In this document: piece after piece, positions 8,732 through 14,527 of the stretch
Numbering within the stretch: position 1 is the first letter of the stretch
How the letters are laid out: the number at the start of each line of letters is the position of its first letter
NCBI RefSeq assembly: GCF_001468465.1
Contig: NZ_LNSA01000020.1
Span: 23,951 to 87,950 of the forward strand
From: Sphingopyxis sp. H115
Lineage (GTDB): Bacteria > Pseudomonadota > Alphaproteobacteria > Sphingomonadales > Sphingomonadaceae
Direction of reading: 5' to 3'
DNA length: 64,000 bases
Program-made: the position numbers and the translations under genes
Notes under the pieces: model-generated
What the model saw: only the letters and a program-made list of their open reading frames with translations
Told to the model about the DNA's origin: nothing
Databases searched by the model: none

Positions 8732-9256
8732 ATGATGAAGCGCGCCCTCTTTTTATTGCCCCTGTCGGCTGCTGCCTCGCTATCGCTGACCGCCTGCGCA
8801 TCGGCGCAGAACGGCTCTGCGCCATCGCTTGCAAAGCGCCCGGTCGAGGGGCGATTGGACGTGGCGCCGCCCGCGGTGGTCGTCGCGCCGCCGGGGCCGC
8901 TGCCCGCCGACCTCGCGGGGCGCCTTGCTCGGTGGGAGGCCGATGGTGCGGCGGGGCAGCAGGGCTTTGCCGCCGAACGCGCCTCCACCGCGGCGCTCGT
9001 GTCCGCCGCGGCGGGCGCCCCCGTCGCCAGCGAACGCTGGGTTGTGGCGCAGCAGGCGATCTCGCGCCTGATCGCCACGCGTGCGCCGCTCACCGGCGCG
9101 CTCGCCGATATCGACCGGCTCTATCTCGAACGCAGCGTCGACGAGGCGATCGACGGCCTGCCCGATATTTATGCGCTGCGTGACCGGCTTGCCGATCTTG
9201 TCTCGACGCAGGATGCAGTGATCGAGGCTTTGAGCAGCCAGTTGTCGGGGCAATAG
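8732..9256 (+). CDS. Putative lipoprotein, helical, unknown function
   Basis: 174 residues. The signal sequence MMKRALFLLPLSAAAS is followed by lipobox LTAC with Cys22 as the lipidated residue. A Pro/Val-rich linker (about 45-65) leads to a helical domain of about 110 residues (WEADGAAGQQGFAAERAST; YALRDRLADLVSTQDAVIE). No family recognised. The ATG at 8732 was chosen because AGGAGC lies just upstream and the signal starts there. It stands alone between rplU (divergent) and a REP-like repeat. Confidence 0.8.
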   Translation: MMKRALFLLPLSAAASLSLTACASAQNGSAPSLAKRPVEGRLDVAPPAVVVAPPGPLPADLAGRLARWEADGAAGQQGFAAERASTAALVSAAAGAPVASERWVVAQQAISRLIATRAPLTGALADIDRLYLERSVDEAIDGLPDIYALRDRLADLVSTQDAVIEALSSQLSGQ

Positions 9257-9287
9257 GGCGTCCCGCATTCGTTACCCGGACACCCCC

Positions 9288-9339
9288 GACTTGATCCCGG
9301 GCCATTCGCGGGCCGATGCGGTGAATGCCGGATCAAGTC
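9288..9339. repeat. REP-like palindrome, family C
   Basis: Perfect inverted repeat GACTTGATCC / GGATCAAGTC enclosing a 32-bp centre with further partial symmetry (GCGGGCC, GGTGAATGCC). It lies between the convergent lipoprotein and pspF genes. This form is common in sphingomonad intergenic DNA. Confidence 0.6.
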
Positions 9340-9375
9340 AGGCATGGCAATCATGACAATGACGTGGGGGTCGCG

Positions 9376-10407
9376 CTACTGATTCAGCCCATGCTTCTTC
9401 AGTGCGTGGCGAATCTGGTCATAGCTCAGGCCCAGCGCTTCGGCCGCGACTTTCTGGTTGAAGCGGCAGCGTGCCATCGTGTCGGACAATATCTGCCGTT
9501 CATAGGCATCGACTGCCGCGCGCAGGTCGCTCACGGGGCCCGAGGGCGGCGCGGTGGCGCCGGTCGCCGCCGGCGCGCTCACGGCGGTCGCGGGCGTCTC
9601 TGCCTTCGCTGCCGCCTTGCGCACAGCGGGCTGCCAGGGGCTCGCAAAGGGATCGAAGGTCAGCGCGTCGACAGGCTTTTCGGGATCGGCCCAGCGATAG
9701 ATGGCGCGCTCGATGACATTGCGCAGTTCGCGGACATTGCCGGGCCAGTCGTGACCCTCCATCGCCGCGAGCGCGCGTGGGCCGAAGCCCGGCCACTCTT
9801 CCCAACCGAGCACCGCTGCCATGCGCTGCCCGAAATAGGTTGCGAGCACTTCAATATCGCCTTCGCGCGCGCGCAGCGGAGGCAGGGTGATGACCTCGAA
9901 CGACAGCCGGTCGAGCAGGTCGGCCCGGAACCGGTTTTCCTCGACCAGCGCGGGCAGATGCTCGTTCGTCGCCGCGACGATGCGCACATCGACGCGGATC
10001 GGGCGCGACGATCCGACGCGCGTCACCTCGCCATATTCGACCGCGCGGAGCAGCCGTTCCTGCGCACCCATCGATAGGGTCGCGAGTTCATCAAGAAAGA
10101 GCGTGCCGCCGTCGGCCTCTTCGAAGCGCCCGGCGCGGCTGCGCGTCGCGCCGGTGAAGGCGCCCGCTTCATGTCCGAAGAGTTCGCTCTCGATCAGCGT
10201 TTCGGGCATCGCGGCGCAGTTCATGATGACATAGGGGCGATCCCAGCGCGCCGACAGGCGGTGCAGGCGCTCGGCGATCAATTCCTTGCCCGTCCCGCGT
10301 TCGCCGATCACCAGCACCGGGCGGTCGAGCGCGGCGGCGAGGCTGGTGCGTTCGACCGCGTCCTGGAAGGCTGCCGATTGACCGATGAATTGCGTTTCGC
10401 GCTCCAT
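9376..10407 (-). CDS. pspF: PspF-like sigma-54 enhancer-binding activator
   Basis: 343-residue AAA+ activator that remodels sigma-54 RNA polymerase at psp promoters; it has no N-terminal receiver, as in PspF, where PspA acts as the inhibitor. Walker A GERGTGKE is at 35-42, the sigma-54 contact loop GAFTGA at 82-87 and Walker B LFLDE at 103-107. An Ala/Pro linker (about 265-295) leads to a C-terminal Fis-type HTH (KVAAEALGLSYDQIRHALKK). The ATG at 10407 was preferred to a TTG two codons upstream. It is divergent from the psp operon. Confidence 0.93.
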   Translation of the reverse strand: MERETQFIGQSAAFQDAVERTSLAAALDRPVLVIGERGTGKELIAERLHRLSARWDRPYVIMNCAAMPETLIESELFGHEAGAFTGATRSRAGRFEEADGGTLFLDELATLSMGAQERLLRAVEYGEVTRVGSSRPIRVDVRIVAATNEHLPALVEENRFRADLLDRLSFEVITLPPLRAREGDIEVLATYFGQRMAAVLGWEEWPGFGPRALAAMEGHDWPGNVRELRNVIERAIYRWADPEKPVDALTFDPFASPWQPAVRKAAAKAETPATAVSAPAATGATAPPSGPVSDLRAAVDAYERQILSDTMARCRFNQKVAAEALGLSYDQIRHALKKHGLNQ

Positions 10408-10468
10408 TCCCAATCATTGGCAAAATCTCCCGTTGATTGGCAAGTCAAATCGATACCCGAGGCCGTTT

Positions 10469-10488
10469 AAGCGTGAAATTTCGCGCTT
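10469..10488. promoter_or_regulatory. Candidate PspF upstream activating site
   Basis: A 20-bp palindrome AAGCGTGAAATTTCGCGCTT with one mismatch between arms, about 20 bp upstream of the sigma-54 promoter and between pspF and the psp operon. Two copies of ATTGGCAA (10416-10423 and 10436-10443, 20 bp apart) lie further upstream and are alternative activator sites. Confidence 0.5.
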
Positions 10489-10507
10489 TTCCGCCGCTTG
10501 GTGCAAT

Positions 10508-10523
10508 TGGCACGCCTCCTGCA
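10508..10523 (+). promoter_or_regulatory. Sigma-54 promoter of the psp operon
   Basis: TGGCACG-N4-CTGCA with the invariant GG (10509-10510) and GC (10521-10522) separated by exactly 10 bp. This differs from the TGGCACG-N4-TTGCA consensus at one position. Transcription would begin near 10534, about 50 nt before the first ORF. The divergent pspF supplies the expected activator. Confidence 0.88.
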
Positions 10524-10585
10524 ATGATTTCGACGAACCGGCGCAGATCGTGCCGGTGCAGCGAAAAGCAGAGGAGGGTTGTCCC

Positions 10586-10756
10586 ATGAAGTCGATGTTT
10601 GCCCAAGCCGCCACCTTCGTGCTCAGCACGGCAGGCGCGTTGGCCATCCTCGTCGGCGTGATCGACCAGCCGCAAGCCGCCGCCAGCATCACCGGCACCC
10701 CTGCCGGCCCGCTGGTTGCCGCTGTCATGTCCCCGGCGGTCGGGCCTCTGGTCTGA
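10586..10756 (+). CDS. 56-residue small hydrophobic protein leading the psp operon
   Basis: First ORF behind the sigma-54 promoter, with a strong GAGGAGGG RBS. It encodes MKSMFAQAATFVLSTAGALA at the start, a hydrophobic helix (about 8-26), then an Ala/Pro/Gly-rich remainder ending in SPAVGPLV. Two readings are possible: a single-pass inner-membrane peptide, or an exported peptide cleaved after a QAAAS-like site near residue 33. No family recognised. It is followed immediately by an intrinsic terminator that separates it from pspA. Confidence 0.7.
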   Translation: MKSMFAQAATFVLSTAGALAILVGVIDQPQAAASITGTPAGPLVAAVMSPAVGPLV

Positions 10757-10764
10757 CCGGCACT

Positions 10765-10814
10765 GGTGCCGGGGCACTCTCCCCCCTTGCCCCGCCCCGG
10801 CACCAGCCTTTTTT
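10765..10814 (+). terminator. Strong intrinsic terminator between the small ORF and pspA
   Basis: Perfect 11-bp GC-rich stem GGTGCCGGGGC (10765-10775) / GCCCCGGCACC (10794-10804), then AGCC and six T residues (10809-10814). It begins 9 bp after the small ORF stop and ends 44 bp before the pspA ATG, leaving little room for a separate pspA promoter. Partial read-through or regulated antitermination is implied. Confidence 0.8.
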
Positions 10815-10858
10815 CTGAGAACAGACACAGTCTCAAGATTTTCGACAGGAGTTTCAAA

Positions 10859-11521
10859 ATGGGTATTTTCTCACGAACCCGCGACATCATCGCCGCCAAT
10901 GTCACCGACCTGCTCGACCGGGCCGAAGATCCCGAAAAGATGATCCGCCAGATCATCTTCGAGATGAACGAAACGCTCGTCGAAGTCCGCGCCTCCGCGG
11001 CCCGCACGATCGCGGACCAGAAGGAAATGCGCCGCCACGTTGCCAAGCTCGAAAGCCTGCAGGACAGCTGGAAGGAAAAGGCCGAACTCGCGCTGTCGAA
11101 GGACCGCGAAGACCTTGCCACCGCCGCGCTTGTCGAAAAGCAGAAGGCCGGCGACATGGCCGAGCGGCTGAAGGGCGAGATCACCGTCCTCGATGACGCG
11201 CTCAAGGGCTATGAAGACGATATCGCCAAGCTGCAGAAGAAGCTCAGCGAAGCGCGGGCGCGTCAGTCGAGCGCGGTAAACCGTCTCGAAAGCGCCGAGA
11301 ATCGCTACAAGCTGCGCGAGATGACCCGCGGCGACCGCGTCGAAGACGCCTTCTCGCGTTTCGAGATCCTCGAACGCCGCGTCGACGAAGCCGAAGGCCG
11401 TGCCGATGCGCTGAACCTCGGCTACAAAAAGTCGCTCGACGAAGAGATCGCCGAGTTGCAGGCCGCCGACAAGGTCGCCGACGAACTCGCCGCGCTGAAG
11501 GCCGCGCAGGGCAAGAAATAA
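10859..11521 (+). CDS. pspA: Phage shock protein A (PspA/IM30 family)
   Basis: 220 residues, typical for PspA. It is a peripheral inner-membrane ESCRT-III-like coiled-coil protein that binds stressed membrane and, in the E. coli system, inhibits PspF. It starts with the amphipathic helix MGIFSRTRDIIAANV, then DLLDRAEDPEKMIRQII, and is coiled coil for nearly its whole length (about 25-215). RBS CAGGAG lies about 10 bp upstream of the ATG at 10859. Transcription must pass the terminator at 10765-10814. Confidence 0.96.
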   Translation: MGIFSRTRDIIAANVTDLLDRAEDPEKMIRQIIFEMNETLVEVRASAARTIADQKEMRRHVAKLESLQDSWKEKAELALSKDREDLATAALVEKQKAGDMAERLKGEITVLDDALKGYEDDIAKLQKKLSEARARQSSAVNRLESAENRYKLREMTRGDRVEDAFSRFEILERRVDEAEGRADALNLGYKKSLDEEIAELQAADKVADELAALKAAQGKK

Positions 11522-11533
11522 GGAGCCGGACCG

Positions 11534-11809
11534 ATGGAAGAAATCATCATCGTCCCGATCGTCATCGGAACGCTCTTCCTCGGTCTGCCCTGGCTTATCC
11601 TCCACTATATCACCAAGTGGAAACAGGCCAAGACGCTGACCGGAGAAGATGAACAGCTGCTCGACGAACTATATGATACGGCTCGCAGGCTCGAGAATCG
11701 TCTTCATACTGTCGAACGCATCATCAGCGCCGACCATCCCGACTTCCGCCCCGCGGTGCGTAGCGATGAAGACCTGGCGCAACTCGAAAATATGACCAGG
11801 AGGAACTGA
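11534..11809 (+). CDS. pspB: Phage shock protein B
   Basis: 91 residues. The N-terminal transmembrane helix (about 4-26, IVPIVIGTLFLGLPWLILHY) and the coiled coil with ARRLENRLHTVERIISADHP (50-69) match E. coli PspB, whose coil ends RMRERIQALESILDAEHP. The C-terminus is about 20 residues longer than in E. coli. PspB works with PspC to relieve PspA inhibition of PspF. RBS AGGAG; the gene ends 1 nt before pspC. Confidence 0.92.
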   Translation: MEEIIIVPIVIGTLFLGLPWLILHYITKWKQAKTLTGEDEQLLDELYDTARRLENRLHTVERIISADHPDFRPAVRSDEDLAQLENMTRRN

Positions 11810-11810
11810 G

Positions 11811-12191
11811 ATGTCTGCCAGCCGCACGAAATTCTACCTCGACAAGCAGAACGCCAAATGGAGCGGTGTGTGCGCCGGGATCGCGGACTATAGCGGGATC
11901 GACGTCCTCTGGGTCCGCGTCGGCGCGGTGCTGCTCACCCTGATGGGCGGGTTCCCCTGGACGCTGATCGCTTACTGGATGGTCGCCTGGATGGGCACGC
12001 CCAAACCCTTCGCGCTCTACGGCTCGAACGAGGAAGCGAAATTCTGGCAGGGCGTGCGCTCGAACCCCAGCGCGTCGACCCGCGACATCCGCTCGCGTTT
12101 CCGCGACATCGATCGCCGGCTTGCCGACATCGAGCAATATTATACCAGCCACAACCGCCGCCTCGCCGACGAGATCGACGCGCTTCGGTAA
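11811..12191 (+). CDS. pspC: Phage shock protein C
   Basis: 126 residues. The PspC domain is at about 6-65: YLDKQNAKWSGVCAGIADY, then a membrane segment (about 33-61). The C-terminal extension (95-126) is helical and reads DRRLADIEQYYTSHNRRLAD followed by EIDALR, the same spacing of Arg, Leu, Glu and the final EI-x-x-LR as in the PspB-like proteins downstream. RBS AGGAGG; it follows pspB by 1 nt. It senses envelope stress with PspB at the inner membrane. Confidence 0.92.
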   Translation: MSASRTKFYLDKQNAKWSGVCAGIADYSGIDVLWVRVGAVLLTLMGGFPWTLIAYWMVAWMGTPKPFALYGSNEEAKFWQGVRSNPSASTRDIRSRFRDIDRRLADIEQYYTSHNRRLADEIDALR

Positions 12192-12244
12192 CGCGGCGCG
12201 CTGAGCGGAGCGCCCCGGCGGGCAAGGCAACAGGGAGATAGAAA

Positions 12245-12544
12245 ATGAATTTCGGTGGTACCGGTTTCGTCCTCGCCATTATCGCATTGTCGATCGGCGG
12301 CTGGATGTTCACCACCTGGATCCGTGCCAAGCATGGCTATCCGGTTGAAAATGAATGGGGCGGTACGGTTCATCGATCCGACCCCGACGCTGATCGAAAA
12401 ATCGCGCTGCTGGAGGGCGACAATGCCAAGCTGGCGGATCAGGTCAGTCGGCTGGAAGAACGAATTTCGGTGCTCGAACGCATCGCCACCGAAAATCATG
12501 GACAGGCGGCGCAACTCGCCGACCAGATCGACCGCCTGCGCTGA
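12245..12544 (+). CDS. PspB-like small membrane protein 1
   Basis: 99 residues, not a named family. TM helix about 6-26 (LAIIALSIGGWMFTTWI), then RAKHGYPVENEWGG, which is nearly repeated in the next gene (RVKNGYPLENSWGK), then a coiled coil (about 51-99) ending RISVLERIATENH and LADQIDRLR. The ERI core at 78-80 aligns with PspB VERI. RBS GGGAGATAGAAA. It lies 53 bp after pspC in the same direction. Inferred role: an extra PspB-type partner at the inner membrane. Confidence 0.82.
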   Translation: MNFGGTGFVLAIIALSIGGWMFTTWIRAKHGYPVENEWGGTVHRSDPDADRKIALLEGDNAKLADQVSRLEERISVLERIATENHGQAAQLADQIDRLR

Positions 12545-12557
12545 GAGGATATAGACG

Positions 12558-12875
12558 ATGAATTTGGATGTGCTGAACACCATTGCCCCCGTCGCCGCGA
12601 TCGTCGGCCTGGCCGGGGTCGCTGGTTGGGTTTTCACCACCTGGCTCCGCGTCAAGAACGGCTATCCGCTCGAAAACAGCTGGGGCAAGGCCGTCTATCC
12701 CAAGACAAGCGACGAGGCGATGGAACGCGTCAAGCTGATCAGCCAGGAAAATGCCCAGCTGCGCGCCGAACTCGGTTCGGTGAAGGACCGCCTCGCGGTG
12801 GTCGAGCGCATCGTCACCGACGAGGGCCACCGGCTGAGCCATGAGATCGAGGCGCTGCGGCGCCCGGCGAACTGA
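12558..12875 (+). CDS. PspB-like small membrane protein 2
   Basis: 105 residues. TM helix about 8-30 (AAIVGLAGVAGWVFTTWL), then the GYPLENSWG box shared with protein 1, then a coiled coil from about 55 to 101 with DRLAVVERIVTDEGHRLSHE and IEALR. Proteins 1 and 2 are clearly paralogues by the GW-x-FTTW and GYP-x-EN-x-WG identities, indicating a local duplication. The spacing of 13 bp to the gene before and 11 bp to the gene after supports one transcript. Function inferred only from operon and resemblance. Confidence 0.82.
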   Translation: MNLDVLNTIAPVAAIVGLAGVAGWVFTTWLRVKNGYPLENSWGKAVYPKTSDEAMERVKLISQENAQLRAELGSVKDRLAVVERIVTDEGHRLSHEIEALRRPAN

Positions 12876-12886
12876 GGAGAGCAGCC

Positions 12887-13150
12887 ATGGAAGCCATCGT
12901 CATCCTCCTGATCGTTGTCGGACTGCCCGTGACCCTCGGCATCGGCTACGCCGCTTATGAGCGCCACCTGAAGTTTAAGGAACGGCAGTTCAAGGCGATC
13001 ACCAACGAGACTGCCGAAAAGGCCGCTCAATATGCGGCGCACACCGAACGGCTGGAGGCGCGCGTCCGCGTTCTCGAGCGCATCGTTACCGACAAGGGAA
13101 TTGATGTCGCCGACGAGATCGAAAAGCTGCGCGACGCCCCGCTCAACTGA
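12887..13150 (+). CDS. PspB-like small membrane protein 3
   Basis: 87 residues. TM helix about 3-23 (AIVILLIVVGLPVTLGIGYA), a basic stretch KFKERQFKAI as in the PspB juxtamembrane region, and a coiled coil with EARVRVLERIVTDKG (58-71) and ADEIEKLR. It lacks the GYP-x-EN box of proteins 1 and 2, so it is closer to PspB in build. It follows gene 2 by 11 bp with RBS GAGGAG. Confidence 0.82.
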   Translation: MEAIVILLIVVGLPVTLGIGYAAYERHLKFKERQFKAITNETAEKAAQYAAHTERLEARVRVLERIVTDKGIDVADEIEKLRDAPLN

Positions 13151-13179
13151 TAAGAAAAAGATAGGAAAGGAACCTCCCC

Positions 13180-13440
13180 ATGGGCCCGTTTGAAATGGTC
13201 ATCGGTATCGTCCTCATCGTGACGATCGGCAGCATCGTCCGCGCCAAGCATGGTATCCGTCGCGATCGCCACGGTAACGACTATGTCGCCGGAAACGACG
13301 CCGAGACCAAGGCGCTGCAGGCCGAGATTCGCGCGCTCAAGGACCGGATCCAGGTGCTCGAACGCATCGCCACCGACAACAACCGCGCCGTCACGCTCGA
13401 TCAGGAAATCGAGAAACTGCGCGACAGTAGCAAAATCTGA
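13180..13440 (+). CDS. PspB-like small membrane protein 4
   Basis: 86 residues. A short TM helix (about 5-20, EMVIGIVLIVTIGSIV) is followed by RAKHGIRRDRHG, a relic of the RAKHGYP box of protein 1, then a coiled coil with KDRIQVLERIATDNNRA (54-70) and DQEIEKLR. RBS AGGAAAGGAA. It lies 29 bp after gene 3. Confidence 0.82.
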   Translation: MGPFEMVIGIVLIVTIGSIVRAKHGIRRDRHGNDYVAGNDAETKALQAEIRALKDRIQVLERIATDNNRAVTLDQEIEKLRDSSKI

Positions 13441-13463
13441 ACGCCGGCAAAGGAGCGACGCTC

Positions 13464-13709
13464 ATGGCTTTCATCACCCCCGACTTCACCACCGCCGCCG
13501 TCGCGCTCAGCGGGCTCAGCATCGTCAGCCTGGTCGCGCTGCGTGGCTGGCGCGACTGGATCCAGCTGAAGCGCGAGGAACTCGCGGCGGGCCACACGCC
13601 GCTCGCGCACGACCCCACGGTGCCGCACGCGGGTTCGCGGATCGAGATCGCCGACCTCAAGGAACGGCTGCGCAAACTGGAAGCGATCGCGGCGGGGGTC
13701 GACCTCTAA
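13464..13709 (+). CDS. PspB-like small membrane protein 5 (divergent)
   Basis: 81 residues and the most diverged member. TM helix about 9-27 (TTAAVALSGLSIVSLVAL), a short cytoplasmic part, and a shortened coil IEIADLKERLRKLEAIAAGV (60-79) that keeps the R-L-x-x-L-E-x-I core but lacks the final EI-x-x-LR element. RBS AAAGGAG. Last gene of the psp operon, followed by a long perfect inverted repeat. Confidence 0.75.
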   Translation: MAFITPDFTTAAVALSGLSIVSLVALRGWRDWIQLKREELAAGHTPLAHDPTVPHAGSRIEIADLKERLRKLEAIAAGVDL

Positions 13710-13730
13710 ACGTCCCTCTGTCCGACGCGG

Positions 13731-13792
13731 CATCGGCCCGCTCCGCTGTCAGTCGCCCTCCGTCCGGCGGCTGACAGCGGAGCGGGCCGATG
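13731..13792. terminator. Long perfect inverted repeat closing the psp operon
   Basis: Perfect 22-bp arms (13731-13752 and 13771-13792) around an 18-nt loop, GC-rich, beginning 21 bp after the last psp-cluster stop. Only a weak T-stretch (CGTTTCA) follows. It is likely a 3'-end hairpin or terminator, though the long arms also fit a REP-type element. Confidence 0.55.
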
Positions 13793-13841
13793 TCGTTTCA
13801 GGCCCTTCCAACTTGGCGGCATCTGTGCGAGGGGCCCGCCC

Positions 13842-14252
13842 ATGCGCAGCCTCGACGACATTTTCGAAGAATATGATTTTCTCGACGGCGACGATCGTTA
13901 TCGCCTACTCATTGAGCTCGGCCGCGGGCTGGAGCCGATGCCCGATGCGCTCAAGACCGACGCGACGCTCGTGCGCGGCTGCTCGGCCAGTGTCTGGGTC
14001 TATCCCGTGCCGCGCGAAGACGGGCAGCTCCATTTCCTCGCCGACAGCAATGCCGCGATTACCAAGGGCATCGTCGCGCTGGTGCTCGCCGCCGTGCAGG
14101 AGAAATCGGCGGCCGATGTCGCAGCGATGGACGTCGCCGCCGCGCTCGCGCCTTTCGACCTCACGCGCCAGCTGTCGTCGAACCGGACACAGGGTGTCCC
14201 CAATATGATCGCGCTGGTGCAGGACACCGCGCGGCGGATCGCCGCCGTCTGA
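13842..14252 (+). CDS. sufE: SufE family cysteine desulfuration protein
   Basis: 136 residues, the usual SufE length. It accepts persulfide sulfur from SufS and stimulates it for Fe-S cluster assembly. The active-site loop LVRGCSASVW holds Cys47; IFEEYDFLDGDDRYRLLIEL begins the fold and VPNMIALVQ closes it. It is a stand-alone gene here, not next to a suf operon. A 14-nt GC-rich stretch precedes the ATG, so the RBS is weak (GAGGGG at long spacing). Confidence 0.93.
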   Translation: MRSLDDIFEEYDFLDGDDRYRLLIELGRGLEPMPDALKTDATLVRGCSASVWVYPVPREDGQLHFLADSNAAITKGIVALVLAAVQEKSAADVAAMDVAAALAPFDLTRQLSSNRTQGVPNMIALVQDTARRIAAV

Positions 14253-14290
14253 GGCGCGCCGCGTCGTCGCCCGGCGGGGCTGCGGCTTGA

Positions 14291-14319
14291 GGGCAGTTTT
14301 GCAGGTGGAGGAACTGCCC
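14291..14319 (+). terminator. Hairpin downstream of sufE
   Basis: Perfect 8-bp inverted repeat GGGCAGTT / AACTGCCC with a 13-nt loop, 38 bp after the sufE stop. No T-run follows, so termination strength is uncertain. Confidence 0.3.
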
Positions 14320-14333
14320 CATCGTCCCCCTTG

Positions 14334-14416
14334 GTGAACCCGACGAAAGCCGGGGCCCAGTGCGGAAAGCGCAAGGTTAGTGCTGGAATTCTTGGCCGGC
14401 TTTTGCCGGGGTTCAC
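14334..14416. repeat. REP-like palindrome, family A (degenerate copy)
   Basis: The left arm GTGAACCCGACGAAAGCCGG and right arm GGCTTTTGCCGGGGTTCAC face each other across about 37 bp. The same family occurs as a perfect copy at 62723-62792. It lies between the convergent sufE and TonB-receptor genes. Confidence 0.65.
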
Positions 14417-14470
14417 ATCTCGAGTGGCAGCAAACGGTCGAAACCCGCCGCTTAAGTCCGCCGTCCATCC

Positions 14471-14514
14471 AAAAGGAAAGGGCGCGGGAGTTGCCTCCCG
14501 CGCCCCTTTTCCTT
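14471..14514 (-). terminator. Intrinsic terminator of the TonB-receptor gene
   Basis: Perfect 11-bp stem GGGCGCGGGAG (14480-14490) / CTCCCGCGCCC (14495-14505) with a 4-nt loop. The minus-strand product ends TTTCCTTTT. It lies about 20 bp after the receptor stop. The plus strand also has a TTTT, so it may act in both directions. Confidence 0.8.
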
Positions 14515-14527
14515 CGTTTGCCGCGAC

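Noticed and set aside
9376..13709. Prophage because of phage shock genes
   Set aside because: Psp proteins are host envelope-stress proteins. No integrase, capsid, terminase or lysis gene and no att-like repeats are near.
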